From NCBI RefSeq assembly GCF_010730955.1, contig NZ_AP022577.1, positions 1,426,001-1,490,000 on the forward strand: a stretch of DNA of 64,000 nucleotides. The letters are read 5' to 3'. The stretch is from Mycolicibacterium aubagnense. Its GTDB lineage: Bacteria > Actinomycetota > Actinomycetes > Mycobacteriales > Mycobacteriaceae. The notes beneath the pieces are model-generated. The model saw only the letters and a program-made list of their open reading frames with translations. It was not told the origin of the DNA and did not search any database. The position numbers were made by a program, and so were the translations under genes. This document shows positions 44,010 to 53,501 of the stretch, piece after piece; positions within the stretch are counted from its first letter, which is position 1; the number at the start of each line of letters is the position of its first letter.

Positions 44010-44420
44010 ATGGACATCTCCATTCACTACGCATTCCTGCCCCACACCGACGCCGAGGCCGCGCTGAAGTTCTACCGCGACGACCTCGGCTTCGAGGTGC
44101 GCAAAGACGTTGGCTACCAAGACATGCGGTGGATCACCGTCGGCCCGCCCGGGCAGCCCGGCACATCGATCGTGCTGCACCCGCCCGCCGCGGACCCCGG
44201 CATCACCGACGACGAACGTCGCACCATCCTGGAACTGATCGCCAAGGGCTCCTACGGCGCCGCCCTCACGCTGGCCACCGATGATCTCGACGCGCTGTTC
44301 GCACGCTTGGAGGCCGCCGGCGCCGACGTCCTGCAAGAACCCACCGACCAGGATTACGGCGTGCGCGACTGCGCATTTCGCGATCCGACCGGCAACCTGA
44401 TCCGGATCAACCAGCTGTAG
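44010..44420 (+). CDS. VOC-family (glyoxalase-like) protein
   Basis: A 136-residue protein from ATG 44010 with two beta-alpha-beta-beta-beta halves: A-L-K-F-Y-R-D-D-L-G-F-E-V, then D-D-L-D-A-L-F-A-R-L-E-A-A-G-A-D-V, and the C-terminal C-A-F-R-D-P-T-G-N-L-I-R-I. Members are metal-dependent lyases, dioxygenases or drug-binding resistance proteins. Paired with the AraC regulator. Confidence 0.9.
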   Translation: MDISIHYAFLPHTDAEAALKFYRDDLGFEVRKDVGYQDMRWITVGPPGQPGTSIVLHPPAADPGITDDERRTILELIAKGSYGAALTLATDDLDALFARLEAAGADVLQEPTDQDYGVRDCAFRDPTGNLIRINQL

Positions 44421-44429
44421 TTCAACCGG

Positions 44430-45251
44430 CTACCCGGCGGCGATCATCGCGACCGAGCCAAGTGCCAACGCCATGCCGACGGCCTGCCAGGCCCGCACGC
44501 GTTCCTTGAGCACCACCATGGCCAGCGCGACGGTCGCCGCCGGATAGAGGGAAATCAACACGCTCGCCAACGACAGCATCGAGGCCTGCAGCGCCAGCAG
44601 CATCCCCACGTTCGCGATGACGTCGAGCGCCGCCGCGACCAGGGCGAGCTTCACCGGAAGTCCGCGCGGCAGAGCGAAATTGCGGGTCGCCAAGGCGGCG
44701 ACCATCACCACGGCGGTGGCCGCGAACCGGGCGAACACCAACGGCCAGAGCTTCGCATCGTGCGGCACCTGATGGATCACGGCGAAGCTGAGCCCGAAGG
44801 TCAATCCTGAACCGATGGTCAGCCAGGCGACCTTGGCGGTGAACCGGTGCGGCGTCTCGTCCTCATCGGTGGCCTGCGCACTCACCAGCGCGACCGCGAC
44901 CAACGCCAGCGCGATCCCGGCGATCGCCACCCCGCTGGGCCGCTCTCCCATCGCGACCCCGACGACGATCGGCCCCGCCGACACCAGGATCGCGGTCAGC
45001 GGTGAGACGACCGATATCGGTCCGGAGCCCAGTGCCGCGTAAAACCACCAGATGCCGAACGCCTGCAGCACGCCGCACAACACGCCCCAGGCCACCGCAC
45101 TCGACGAAACCTGGCCGCCGACAACGCACGCCATCACCGTCAGCAGCACGCCGGCGACGGGGTAAGACACCAGCACAACCCGCAGCGCCGCCACGCGCCG
45201 CGCCGCGATACCACCGACGAAATCGCTGATGCCATAGCCCAGCGCCGACAA
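44430..45251 (-). CDS. EamA-family (DMT) transporter
   Basis: A 273-residue, 10-helix membrane protein with two EamA repeats, the second starting near L-T-I-G-S-G-L-T-F-G-L-S. The first usable start is TTG 45251, but the hydrophobic first helix continues in frame upstream (L-T-G-V-L-L-A-L-L) to the end of smpB with no ATG or GTG. The true start may be a CTG overlapping the smpB stop. Substrate unknown, probably a small metabolite. Confidence 0.85.
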   Translation of the reverse strand: MSALGYGISDFVGGIAARRVAALRVVLVSYPVAGVLLTVMACVVGGQVSSSAVAWGVLCGVLQAFGIWWFYAALGSGPISVVSPLTAILVSAGPIVVGVAMGERPSGVAIAGIALALVAVALVSAQATDEDETPHRFTAKVAWLTIGSGLTFGLSFAVIHQVPHDAKLWPLVFARFAATAVVMVAALATRNFALPRGLPVKLALVAAALDVIANVGMLLALQASMLSLASVLISLYPAATVALAMVVLKERVRAWQAVGMALALGSVAMIAAG

Positions 45252-45271
45252 CAGCGCGAGCAGGACCCCGG

Positions 45272-45772
45272 TCAGCTCCTGCCCTTGAGGCGTCGACCCG
45301 TCTCGCGGGTGATCTCACGCTGCGCGTCGCGCTTGGCGATGTCCTGGCGCTTGTCGTGCGCTTCTTTACCGCGGGCCAGCGCCAACTCGACCTTGACCCG
45401 GCCGTCGGAGAAGTACAGCTTCAGCGGCACCAGGGTGAAGTTGCCGTCCCGCAGCTTGCCGACCAGCATGTCGATCTGCCGCCGGTGCAGCAACAACTTT
45501 CGGTTGCGGCGCGGTGCGTGATTGGTCCAGGTGCCGTGGTGGTACTCGGCGATGTGGAGATTGCGCAACCACACCTCGCCGTCGTCGACGGTGGCGAACG
45601 CGTCTGCCAACGACGCCAGGCCCTCGCGCAGGCTCTTCACCTCGGTACCGACCAGAGCGATACCCGCCTCGTAGGTGTCGATGATCGAATAGTTGTGTCG
45701 CGCTTTGCGGTTGGTGGCGACGACGGCGTTGTTGCCCGACTTGTCCTTGTCGGCGTCTTTCTTCTTTGTCAT
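45272..45772 (-). CDS. smpB: SsrA-binding protein SmpB
   Basis: A 166-residue partner of tmRNA in trans-translation. The N-terminal [10 protein letters not shown] and the OB-fold segments [15 protein letters not shown] and N-L-H-I-A-E-Y are typical. The basic C-terminal tail ([11 protein letters not shown]) enters the ribosomal mRNA channel. ATG 45772 lies 2 nt after the ftsX stop. Confidence 0.97.
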   Translation of the reverse strand: MTKKKDADKDKSGNNAVVATNRKARHNYSIIDTYEAGIALVGTEVKSLREGLASLADAFATVDDGEVWLRNLHIAEYHHGTWTNHAPRRNRKLLLHRRQIDMLVGKLRDGNFTLVPLKLYFSDGRVKVELALARGKEAHDKRQDIAKRDAQREITRETGRRLKGRS

Positions 45773-45774
45773 CG

Positions 45775-46671
45775 CTATCGCCTTATGTACGCGCGCAGCG
45801 TGGCGTACGCGGTGATGCCGGACATGCCGAGCCCCAACAACAACATCCACGGCGCGCAGAAGACGAGGACGTCGGCGTAGTCGACCTTGGCGATCAACCC
45901 CGCTTGATAGAACTGGTTGAGCACATCCTCGAGGAACATCGCCCGCACGATGATCAACCCGATCACGGCAAGTACCACACCGATCAGTGCGGCGAGCAAC
46001 GCTTCGACGAAGAATGGCAACTGCGTGTACCAACGCGAGGCGCCGACCAGCCTCATGATGCTGATCTCGGTGCTGCGGGTACGCGCGGCGATCAGCACGG
46101 TGTTGGCGATCAACAGGGTCGCGGCGATGGCTTGGACCAGCGCCACGGCGAAGGCCGTCGCGCTGATGCCATCGAGGATTCCGAACAGGCGGTCCACCAA
46201 CTCTTTCTGGTCGGTCACCTGGCGCACGCCGGGGCGGCCGCGCAGCGCGTCTTCAAATCCCTTGTGCTGCTCCGGATTGTCGAGCTTGACGACGAACGAG
46301 GCCGGGAACGCCTTCTTGCTGGCGTAATCCTTGAACGCCGGAATTCGGCGGACCGCGTCGTCGTACGCCTGGTCCCGGTTCATGTACCGGACCGACTTGA
46401 CGTCCTTGCGGTCGTCGATCAGCTTGCGCAGCGACTTGCACGGGTCGGCTTCGCAGTTGGGGTCGTTGGACGAGACGTCGTCGGTCAGGAAGACCTGGCT
46501 CTCCACGCGGTCCAGATAGATCTGCTTGGACTGGTCGGCCAGGCGCACGATCAACAAACCACCACCGAACAGACCGATGGAGATGGCGGTCGTCAAGATC
46601 ATGGCGACCGTCATGGTGACGTTGCGACGAAATCCGGTCAGGACTTCATTGACAAGAAAGCCGAAGCGCAC
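45775..46671 (-). CDS. ftsX: Cell division protein FtsX
   Basis: A 298-residue permease-like partner of FtsE with four transmembrane helices. It has an N-terminal cytoplasmic segment with M-R-F-G-F-L-V-N-E, a large extracellular loop (about residues 50-165, with two Cys in the segment [10 protein letters not shown]), then three helices. FtsEX couples division to peptidoglycan hydrolase activation. It starts with GTG 46671, directly after the ftsE stop. Confidence 0.96.
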   Translation of the reverse strand: MRFGFLVNEVLTGFRRNVTMTVAMILTTAISIGLFGGGLLIVRLADQSKQIYLDRVESQVFLTDDVSSNDPNCEADPCKSLRKLIDDRKDVKSVRYMNRDQAYDDAVRRIPAFKDYASKKAFPASFVVKLDNPEQHKGFEDALRGRPGVRQVTDQKELVDRLFGILDGISATAFAVALVQAIAATLLIANTVLIAARTRSTEISIMRLVGASRWYTQLPFFVEALLAALIGVVLAVIGLIIVRAMFLEDVLNQFYQAGLIAKVDYADVLVFCAPWMLLLGLGMSGITAYATLRAYIRR

Positions 46672-47361
46672 TTAGCGATCCATTCCGTAGACGCCGCTCT
46701 GCTCATCACGGATGAGGCGGCCGAGTTCGAGTTCGATGACGCGCTGACGCATCGAGTCGACGATGTGATGGTCGTGGGTGGCCATCACGACCGTCGTACC
46801 GGTGCGGTTGATCCGCTCCAGCAGGTCCATGATGTCGTTGCTCGTCTCGGGGTCCAAGTTTCCGGTGGGTTCGTCGGCCAGCAGCACCAGCGGCCGGTTG
46901 ACGAAGGCGCGCGCGATCGCGACGCGCTGCTGCTCGCCACCGGACAGCTCACCGGGCAGCCGGTTGGCCTTGCCCGACAGGCCCACCATCTCCAGCACGT
47001 CGGGCACGATGCGGTTGATGGTGTCCGGACGCTTGCCGATCACCTCGAGCGCGAACGCCACGTTCTCGAACACCGTCTTCTGCTGCAGCAGCCGGAAATC
47101 CTGGAACACGCAGCCGAGCACCTGGCGCAGGCTCGGGATGTGCCGGCTCGGCAGCTTGTTGACGTGGAACTTCGAGACCCGGATGTCACCTGAGGTCGGC
47201 ACCTCGGCACCGAGCAGCAGACGCATGAACGTCGACTTGCCGGAACCGGACGGACCGATGAGGAAGACGAACTCACCCTTGTCGATCTTGAGCGACACAT
47301 TGTCCAGGGCTGGGCGTGCCGAAGACTTGTAGTTCTTGCTCACGTGGTCGAGGGTGATCAT
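46672..47361 (-). CDS. ftsE: Cell division ATP-binding protein FtsE
   Basis: A 229-residue ABC ATPase from ATG 47361 (ATG 47364 adjacent). Walker A G-P-S-G-S-G-K-S, signature [14 protein letters not shown], Walker [11 protein letters not shown]-loop A-T-H-D-H. It drives FtsX at the septum. Confidence 0.97.
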   Translation of the reverse strand: MITLDHVSKNYKSSARPALDNVSLKIDKGEFVFLIGPSGSGKSTFMRLLLGAEVPTSGDIRVSKFHVNKLPSRHIPSLRQVLGCVFQDFRLLQQKTVFENVAFALEVIGKRPDTINRIVPDVLEMVGLSGKANRLPGELSGGEQQRVAIARAFVNRPLVLLADEPTGNLDPETSNDIMDLLERINRTGTTVVMATHDHHIVDSMRQRVIELELGRLIRDEQSGVYGMDR

Positions 47362-47415
47362 CACGGCACGCCAGTGTAGTCGGACGCTGAGGTGTGACGG
47401 GTGAGGCTGATGCCG

Positions 47416-47973
47416 CTAGCTCGCCGCCGGTGCCGCGCCGGGCGAAATGACGGTGGTCGTGACGGGGCCGTCGGGCGGCGCCGCAGCCGGGAGCGGGCCG
47501 GGCGCCGGAGCGGGTGCCGGAGCCGGCGGTGGAGGCGGGGCCATGCCGGGCAGCACCGGCAGCGTGAGCGGCGGCAGGATGCCCGGAGCGGGAGTGATGA
47601 CGGTCGTGGTGGGCGGCACCGACGGGCTCGACGTGGTTGTACTGGTGGTGCTCGGCGTGCTGGTCGTCGTCTCGGTCGTCTCGGTCGTATCGGTGGTGGT
47701 CTCCGTCGGCGTCGGCCGGTACGTCGTCCTCGGGCGCGGGTTCACATCGGTACGCGGCACCCAGGTGTACTCGGGGTTGGGCACGAAGCCGGGCGGCACC
47801 ACCGCGGGCGGCGGTGTCGGCGGTGGTGGTGGCGGCGCATAGGTCTGATGTAGCCAGTACGCCACGAAGAAGGCCACGACCAGGGCGGCCGTCGACGTCC
47901 GCACCCGCCCGAGGATGTACGCGGGCCAGGCGCGGTCAGCGTGTTTGACCGCGATGCGGGACAACGCATTCAT
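47416..47973 (-). CDS. Pro/Thr-rich single-pass membrane protein
   Basis: A 185-residue protein with one transmembrane helix (A-A-L-V-V-A-F-F-V-A-Y-W-L, residues about 28-45). It is followed by a long Pro-rich and Thr/Ser-rich extracellular region (P-P-P-P-P-P-T-P, then T-E-T-T-T-D-T-T-E-T-T). Its position between ftsE and the MscS gene matches the proline-rich Rv3103c of M. tuberculosis as I recall. The composition suggests a wall-spanning stalk; function unknown. Confidence 0.85.
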   Translation of the reverse strand: MNALSRIAVKHADRAWPAYILGRVRTSTAALVVAFFVAYWLHQTYAPPPPPPTPPPAVVPPGFVPNPEYTWVPRTDVNPRPRTTYRPTPTETTTDTTETTETTTSTPSTTSTTTSSPSVPPTTTVITPAPGILPPLTLPVLPGMAPPPPPAPAPAPAPGPLPAAAPPDGPVTTTVISPGAAPAAS

Positions 47974-48971
47974 CGTGGTCCGTCCCCCGGCCCCTGGGTC
48001 TTGTCTTCCGCGCCGCCGACCGTGGCGGGATGGACCATGACTTCCACCTCAGGTTTGTGTTCGGCAGGACTCTCGATGCCGACTCGGCCCAGCCCGGCGA
48101 CGACCATGACGCGCAGCCGGCGGCCGACCTCGAACTGCTTGCCGGGCAGCGTCCGCGCCACCATCCGCAGGTTCACGGTGTCGAGTTCGATGCTCTCCAC
48201 GCCCATCAGCTGGGGCTTGTCCAGGAGCAGCGCGCGCAACTGGAGGTCCTCCATCGCACGTTCGCACACCCGGTTCAGCACGTCGTTGACCTTGCCCAGG
48301 TCGGCGGTCGTCGGCACCGGGATGTCGACCACCGCGCGCGCCCAGTCCTTGGACAGGTTGACGGTCTTGGCGATCTGCCCGTTCGGGATCGTGTAGACCT
48401 CGCCGTCGCTGGAGCGCAGCTTGGTGACGCGCAGCGTGACGTCTTCGACGGTGCCTTCCGCCGGCACGGTGATACCGCTGACGGTCAATGCGACGAGGTC
48501 ACCGAAGCCGTACTGCTTCTCGGTGATGATGAAGAACCCGGCCAGCAGATCCTGCACGATGCGCTGGGCGCCGAAGCCGAGCGCTGCGCCTAGTACCGCG
48601 GCAGGGGCAACCAGCGAGCCGATGGGTATCCCGAGGATTTCGGTGATGTCGACCAGCACGACCACCGACACCATCGCGATGGTCACCCACGAGATCACCG
48701 AGGCGACGGCCTGCCGGTGCTTGGTCGTCTCCGACCGGACCAGTGCGTCGCTCTCCTGAAAACGCTCATCGATGCGAGCGGTGATCCGGTGCGTCACCCA
48801 GGTGACGAATCGCGAGACCAGCATCGCCGCAATGACGAGCATCACGATCCGCAGCCCGCGGGTGATGATCCATTCGCCGATCGAGCCCCGCCAGAAGTCG
48901 TGCCACTGCTGGGCCCACCAACCGAATGACTCCGGTTGGCTCGCGGCGATCACAGAGAGATAGTTAGTCAT
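47970..48971 (-). CDS. MscS-family mechanosensitive channel
   Basis: A 333-residue membrane protein with three or more N-terminal helices, then the pore-lining and beta-domain region: [27 protein letters not shown] is the TM3 signature, followed by [12 protein letters not shown] and I-P-N-G-Q-I. The C-terminal alpha/beta domain follows. It should open under membrane tension during osmotic downshock. Overlaps prfB by 8 nt and the Pro/Thr-rich gene by 4 nt. Confidence 0.92.
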   Translation of the reverse strand: MTNYLSVIAASQPESFGWWAQQWHDFWRGSIGEWIITRGLRIVMLVIAAMLVSRFVTWVTHRITARIDERFQESDALVRSETTKHRQAVASVISWVTIAMVSVVVLVDITEILGIPIGSLVAPAAVLGAALGFGAQRIVQDLLAGFFIITEKQYGFGDLVALTVSGITVPAEGTVEDVTLRVTKLRSSDGEVYTIPNGQIAKTVNLSKDWARAVVDIPVPTTADLGKVNDVLNRVCERAMEDLQLRALLLDKPQLMGVESIELDTVNLRMVARTLPGKQFEVGRRLRVMVVAGLGRVGIESPAEHKPEVEVMVHPATVGGAEDKTQGPGDGPR

Positions 48972-50079
48972 CTTCTTTTCGGTTGCGCCAGCGGATTCCG
49001 GCCTCCAGGAAGCCGTCGATATCGCCGTCGAGCACCGCGGCCGGGTTGCCGACCTCGAACTCGGTGCGCAGGTCCTTCACCATCTGGTAGGGATGCAGCA
49101 CATATGAGCGCATCTGGTTGCCCCAGGAGCTGCCGCCGTCGCCTTTGAGGGCGTCCATCTCGGCCCGCTCTTCCTGGCGTTTGCGTTCCAGCAGCTTGGC
49201 GCTGAGCACCCGCATCGCGGAAACCTTGTTCTGCAGCTGCGATTTTTCGTTCTGACAGGTCACGACGATGCCCGTCGGGATGTGCGTCAGCCGGACCGCC
49301 GAGTCGGTGGTGTTGACGGACTGACCACCCGGACCACTGGACCGGTAGACATCCACGCGCACATCGCCTTCGGGGATGTCGATGGAGTCTGCGGTCTCGA
49401 CGACCGGCAGGACCTCGACGTCGGCGAACGACGTCTGACGGCGGCTCTGGTTGTCGAACGGGCTGATGCGCACGAGTCGGTGGGTGCCCTGCTCGACCGA
49501 CAGCGTTCCGTACGCGAACGGCGTGTGCACCGCGAAGGTCGCGCTCTTGATGCCCGCCTCCTCTGCGTACGACGTGTCGAAGACCTCGACCGGATACCCG
49601 TGCTTTTCGGCCCAGCGGATGTACATGCGCATCAACATCTCGGCCCAGTCGGCTGCGTCCACGCCACCGGCGCCGGAGCGGATGGTCACGACAGCTTCCC
49701 GCTCGTCGTATTCCCCCGACAGCAGTGTTCGAACCTCGAGCGCCTCGATGTCCTCGCGGAGCTTGGCCAATTCGGCGTCGGCATCGGCGACGGCGTCGGT
49801 CTTGGCCGCGCCCTCTTCTTCCTCGGCCAGCTCATAGAGCACGGGCAGGTCCTCGACGCGTCCGCGCAGTTCCTCGACCCGGCGCAACTCGCCCTGTGCG
49901 TGCGACAGGCTGCTGGTCACCTTCTGGGCGTTGGCCTGGTCGTCCCACAACTTGGGGTCAGATGCCTCATCTTCGAGTTTGGCGATGCGCGCCCGCAGAC
50001 CTTCGACGTCGAGCACCCGCTCCACAGTGGTCAGTGTGCTGTCGAGGGCGGCAATGTCGGCTTGACGGTCGAGGTCCAC
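48964..50079 (-). CDS. prfB: Peptide chain release factor 2
   Basis: A 371-residue RF2 from GTG 50079. The stop-codon-reading tripeptide S-P-F lies in [10 protein letters not shown], and the catalytic G-G-Q loop in [11 protein letters not shown]. No programmed frameshift is needed: the frame is continuous, as in other actinobacteria. It terminates translation at UGA and UAA. Divergent from fprA over 149 nt. Confidence 0.97.
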   Translation of the reverse strand: MDLDRQADIAALDSTLTTVERVLDVEGLRARIAKLEDEASDPKLWDDQANAQKVTSSLSHAQGELRRVEELRGRVEDLPVLYELAEEEEGAAKTDAVADADAELAKLREDIEALEVRTLLSGEYDEREAVVTIRSGAGGVDAADWAEMLMRMYIRWAEKHGYPVEVFDTSYAEEAGIKSATFAVHTPFAYGTLSVEQGTHRLVRISPFDNQSRRQTSFADVEVLPVVETADSIDIPEGDVRVDVYRSSGPGGQSVNTTDSAVRLTHIPTGIVVTCQNEKSQLQNKVSAMRVLSAKLLERKRQEERAEMDALKGDGGSSWGNQMRSYVLHPYQMVKDLRTEFEVGNPAAVLDGDIDGFLEAGIRWRNRKEDD

Positions 50080-50228
50080 AAAGGATGAGGGTACCGACCA
50101 GTGAGACGGACTTTCACATTGCAAGCCTTGATCGCGTAGACCGGTTTAGCATCGCCGTGTAACCCGCTCGGCCGCGTCGCGACAGCCCCTTGCGCGCACT
50201 GAGCAGAACAAGAAGGCAAACCATACAT

Positions 50229-51629
50229 ATGCGCCCTTACCATGTGGCGGTTGTCGGATCCGGCCCGTCAGGGTTTTTCGCTGCCGCGTCACTGTTGAAA
50301 TTCGCCGATGCCAAGGCCGCCGCGGCCGATTCAGAAGAACCGATCGACGTGCGCATCGACATGCTCGAAATGCTGCCCACCCCGTGGGGACTGGTGCGCT
50401 CGGGCGTGGCTCCGGACCATCCGAAGATCAAGACGGTGGCGGCGCAGTTCGACAAGATCGCCGACGACCCGCGTTTCCGCTTCTTCGGCAACATCACCGT
50501 GGGCGATCACGTGCAGGCCGCAGAGCTTTCCGAACGGTACGACGCCGTCATCTACGCCATCGGCGCCCAGTCGGACCGGCCGCTCGGCATCCCCGGCGAG
50601 GAACTGGCAGGCAGTGTGGCCGCCGTCGACTTCGTCGGTTGGTACAACGCGCATCCGCATTTCACGGGCATGAATCCCGATGTCACGCAGGACCGGGCAG
50701 TGGTGGTCGGCAACGGCAACGTGGCCCTGGACGTGGCCCGGATCCTGGTCAGCGATCCGGGCGAACTCGCGAACACCGACATCGCCGACCACGCGTTGAC
50801 AGCCTTAGGCGCGCGCGGCGTCCGGGAGGTCGTGATCGTCGGACGACGCGGCCCGCTGCAGGCCCCGTTCACGACCCTGGAGCTGCGTGAGCTCGGTGAC
50901 CTGGCGGCCATGGCCGATGTCGACGTGATCGTCGACCCGGCCGACGTCGACGGCATCACCGACGCGGAACTGGAAGCCGCAAGCAAGACCGTGCGGCAGA
51001 ACATCAAGATCTTGCGTGGCTACGCCGAACGAGGAGCGCTTGGCCGCGAGCGCCGCATCGTGTTCAAGTTCCAGACTTCGCCGATCGAGATCAGGGGCGC
51101 TGAGATCGAGGGCCGCGCGCGCGTCACCTCAATCGTGTTGGGCCACAACGAGCTGGTCGACGACGGCGGCCGGATCGTCGCCAAGGACAGCGGCCACCGC
51201 GAGGAACTGCCGGCCCAGCTGGTGGTGCGTGCGGTGGGCTACCGCGGTGTCCCGACCGAAGGCCTGCCGTTCGACGACCGCGCCGCGACCATCCCGCACA
51301 CCGAGGGCCGGGTCGAGGGCAGCCGCAACGAGTACGTGGTCGGCTGGATCAAGCGCGGGCCGTCGGGCGTCATCGGCAGCAACAAGAAGGACTCGCAGGA
51401 CACCGTCAACACCCTGATCGAGGACATCTGCGGCGCCGAGTTGGCCGATTTCGGGACGACTCACAGCGAGGACCTGGAGGCCTGGTTCCTGTCCCGGCAG
51501 CCGGCGCTGGTCACCAATGACCACTGGCGCCTCATCGATGCGCACGAGCGGTCCGCCGGCGAGGGCAACAACAGGCCGCGCGTGAAGCTGACCGATGTCG
51601 CCGCGATGCTGCGGGTGGCGCACGGCTGA
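50229..51629 (+). CDS. fprA: NADPH-ferredoxin reductase FprA
   Basis: A 466-residue flavoprotein of the adrenodoxin-reductase type. FAD-binding G-S-G-P-S-G-F-F-A-A at the N-terminus, the L-P-T-P-W-G-L-V-R-S-G-V-A-P-D-H-P signature, NADPH-binding G-N-G-N-V-A-L-D-V-A-R, and the C-terminal G-W-I-K-R-G-P-S-G-V-I-G. It passes electrons from NADPH to ferredoxins feeding cytochromes P450 and other enzymes. Confidence 0.97.
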   Translation: MRPYHVAVVGSGPSGFFAAASLLKFADAKAAAADSEEPIDVRIDMLEMLPTPWGLVRSGVAPDHPKIKTVAAQFDKIADDPRFRFFGNITVGDHVQAAELSERYDAVIYAIGAQSDRPLGIPGEELAGSVAAVDFVGWYNAHPHFTGMNPDVTQDRAVVVGNGNVALDVARILVSDPGELANTDIADHALTALGARGVREVVIVGRRGPLQAPFTTLELRELGDLAAMADVDVIVDPADVDGITDAELEAASKTVRQNIKILRGYAERGALGRERRIVFKFQTSPIEIRGAEIEGRARVTSIVLGHNELVDDGGRIVAKDSGHREELPAQLVVRAVGYRGVPTEGLPFDDRAATIPHTEGRVEGSRNEYVVGWIKRGPSGVIGSNKKDSQDTVNTLIEDICGAELADFGTTHSEDLEAWFLSRQPALVTNDHWRLIDAHERSAGEGNNRPRVKLTDVAAMLRVAHG

Positions 51630-51665
51630 GGCCGTGCGCTTCCCCAGCGCCGGTCGTTCGGCCGC

Positions 51666-52022
51666 CTAGTGGGCGGGGCGCAGTATGCCCTGGACCGCGA
51701 AAGTCGTGAGGCTGCCGCCCGAATTGAGCAGGGACGAGGTGGCCGTCGTTCCCGACAGGACGCCGGAGCTCAAGGAACCGACGCCGGCCTGAAGTCCGTT
51801 TGCGTTGATCGCGGCAATGCCTTCGAGTCCACCGATGTTGTGGGTGGCGAAGTGCTGCGCGAAGCCCGCCTCACCGCTCAACGCGCTGCCCAGCCCGTCG
51901 AGCGGGTTGGTGTCAGCTGATGCGAAGCCGGCCGGCGCAGCGAGCATGAGGCCCCCGGCAACCAGCCCCATCACGAGTACTTTCACGGTCCTGCGGTACG
52001 GCGAGAGCTGAGACTTGGCCAT
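51666..52022 (-). CDS. Small secreted protein of unknown function
   Basis: A 118-residue exported protein from ATG 52022. Signal peptide V-K-V-L-V-M-G-L-V-A-G-G-L-M-L-A-A with likely cleavage at A-S-A before D-T-N-P. The mature part is small, Gly/Ser/Ala-rich and hydrophobic (G-S-A-L-S-G-E-A-G-F-A-Q-H, S-S-G-V-L-S-G-T). No family recognised. Confidence 0.78.
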   Translation of the reverse strand: MAKSQLSPYRRTVKVLVMGLVAGGLMLAAPAGFASADTNPLDGLGSALSGEAGFAQHFATHNIGGLEGIAAINANGLQAGVGSLSSGVLSGTTATSSLLNSGGSLTTFAVQGILRPAH

Positions 52023-52227
52023 GCGTGTTGGTGTCCCCTTCTTGGAAAACTCTGGCTGACGGTCGATTCCGAGCGATGCCAACCGGAGGTCAGCAAGCTC
52101 GATGCGATAGCTGGCTGATCGCATAGTGAATCTATTAGCACAGGGCAACCAATGAATTGGCCTATTTTCCGGAAATCGCAGAGAGTGCTGAGCAAACTTC
52201 CAGGCGACCTGAGGGAAACCGCCTGGA

Positions 52228-52566
52228 CTACGGCTGAGAGGCGTGCGGCGCGAAGTTCCAGTTGTCGGGGTTCTTGGGCGAGTACACAACGGGCACCAGC
52301 TGGCCCACCGCGGGCCAATTGGCCACGTCGATCGCGACGCGGCCGTACACCTCGTGCTCATTCACGCTGGGGCCGTTGATAACTCCGGCGACGGTGACGT
52401 ACTGCTCCCCCGCGGCGTCGGGCCGTGGACTGACGCCGGTGATCAGCAGCGTCCCGCTTTCCCCGCTACGCGTACGGCGCAGCCACGGAGCGGCCAGCAG
52501 CACGAGCGCTCCGAGCAAGACAATGAGCACGACGAATTCCCACACGTACTCATGGTAGGACTGCAC
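52228..52566 (-). CDS. Single-pass membrane protein of unknown function
   Basis: A 112-residue protein with one N-terminal helix ([16 protein letters not shown]) and a soluble domain of beta character ([22 protein letters not shown]). The ending [12 protein letters not shown] resembles small DUF3592-like proteins. Function unknown. Divergent from hisN at 2 nt. Confidence 0.8.
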   Translation of the reverse strand: MQSYHEYVWEFVVLIVLLGALVLLAAPWLRRTRSGESGTLLITGVSPRPDAAGEQYVTVAGVINGPSVNEHEVYGRVAIDVANWPAVGQLVPVVYSPKNPDNWNFAPHASQP

Positions 52567-52568
52567 CC

Positions 52569-53345
52569 ATGAGTGCCACCGAAGCCGACATCAACCTTGC
52601 CCTGAGATTGGCCGAGGAGGCCGATGCCGTAACGCTGGACCGCTTCGGCGCACTGGATCTGCGCATCGAGACCAAGCCCGATCTGACGCCGGTGACCGAT
52701 GCCGACCAGTCGGTGGAACGAGCGCTGCGGGAGACGCTGTCCACGGCGCGGCCGGACGACGCGCTGCTGGGTGAAGAATACGGTGGCACAGCGGTTTTCG
52801 CCGGGCGGCAATGGGTGATCGACCCCATCGACGGCACCAAGAACTTCGTCCGCGGGGTCCCGGTGTGGGCGACGCTGATCGCCCTGCTGGAGGACGGCGT
52901 GCCGGTCGTCGGCGTCGTCAGCGCCCCGGCCCTCGGCCGCCGCTGGTGGGCCGGCACCGGACAAGGTGCGTTCAGCTCTTTCGGCGGCCAAACCCGGCGC
53001 ATCTCGGTATCGGGTGTCGACGCACTGGACGCGGCAAGCCTGTCCTATTCGGATCTGACCACCGGCTGGGAGGACCGGCGCGACGCGTTCGTCGCGCTGA
53101 CCGACGCGGTATGGCGGGTGCGGGCCTACGGCGACTTCTGGTCGTACTGCCTCCTGGCCGAAGGTTCGGTCGATATCGCCGTCGAACCAGAGGTCAAGCT
53201 GTGGGATCTCGCGGCGCTGGACGTCGTCGTACGGGAGGCCGGCGGGGCGTTCACCAACTTGGCCGGCGCCTCCGGCCCGCACGGCGGCAGCGCCGTCGCG
53301 ACGAATGGCTTGCTGCACGAAAAGGTGCTCGCCGCCCTGTCCTGA
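52569..53345 (+). CDS. hisN: Histidinol-phosphatase, inositol-monophosphatase type
   Basis: A 258-residue Mg-dependent phosphatase. Motifs: L-G-E-E-Y-G-G, then [17 protein letters not shown], and [18 protein letters not shown]. The actinobacterial HisN dephosphorylates histidinol phosphate; its position next to fadE24/fadE23 matches Rv3137 as I recall. Specificity between histidinol phosphate and inositol phosphate cannot be proven here. Confidence 0.92.
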   Translation: MSATEADINLALRLAEEADAVTLDRFGALDLRIETKPDLTPVTDADQSVERALRETLSTARPDDALLGEEYGGTAVFAGRQWVIDPIDGTKNFVRGVPVWATLIALLEDGVPVVGVVSAPALGRRWWAGTGQGAFSSFGGQTRRISVSGVDALDAASLSYSDLTTGWEDRRDAFVALTDAVWRVRAYGDFWSYCLLAEGSVDIAVEPEVKLWDLAALDVVVREAGGAFTNLAGASGPHGGSAVATNGLLHEKVLAALS

Positions 53346-53359
53346 CCGAGCAATGTCCG

Positions 53360-53394
53360 CCCGAAAACCCGCGTTCAGGGCGGGTTTTCGGGCG
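53360..53394 (+). terminator. Intrinsic terminator after hisN
   Basis: A perfect 14-bp stem (53360-53373 with 53381-53394) with 7-nt loop. The T-run is internal to the stem, but the structure is very stable. Confidence 0.75.
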
Positions 53395-53442
53395 TCTGGC
53401 CCGCGGCCCGCAAATGTGAAGTTGATAACACGGGCGTCGTAC

Positions 53443-53458
53443 CTTACTCCGGAGTAAG
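53443..53458. promoter_or_regulatory. Palindromic operator CTTACTCCGGAGTAAG
   Basis: A perfect 16-bp palindrome 43 nt upstream of fadE24. It looks like a TetR-family operator controlling the fadE24-fadE23 unit. No regulator gene is adjacent. Confidence 0.7.
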
Positions 53459-53501
53459 ATACGGTCATAACGCACTGCCCCAACGACGCGAGGCTGTCGA
53501 A

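Noticed and set aside
45766..47193. A 475-codon open frame on the plus strand
   Set aside because: Antisense to ftsX and ftsE; no recognisable domain, His/Asp/Val-rich composition typical of a shadow frame.
48964..50079. Programmed frameshift in prfB
   Set aside because: The RF2 frame is continuous with no in-frame TGA near codon 25.
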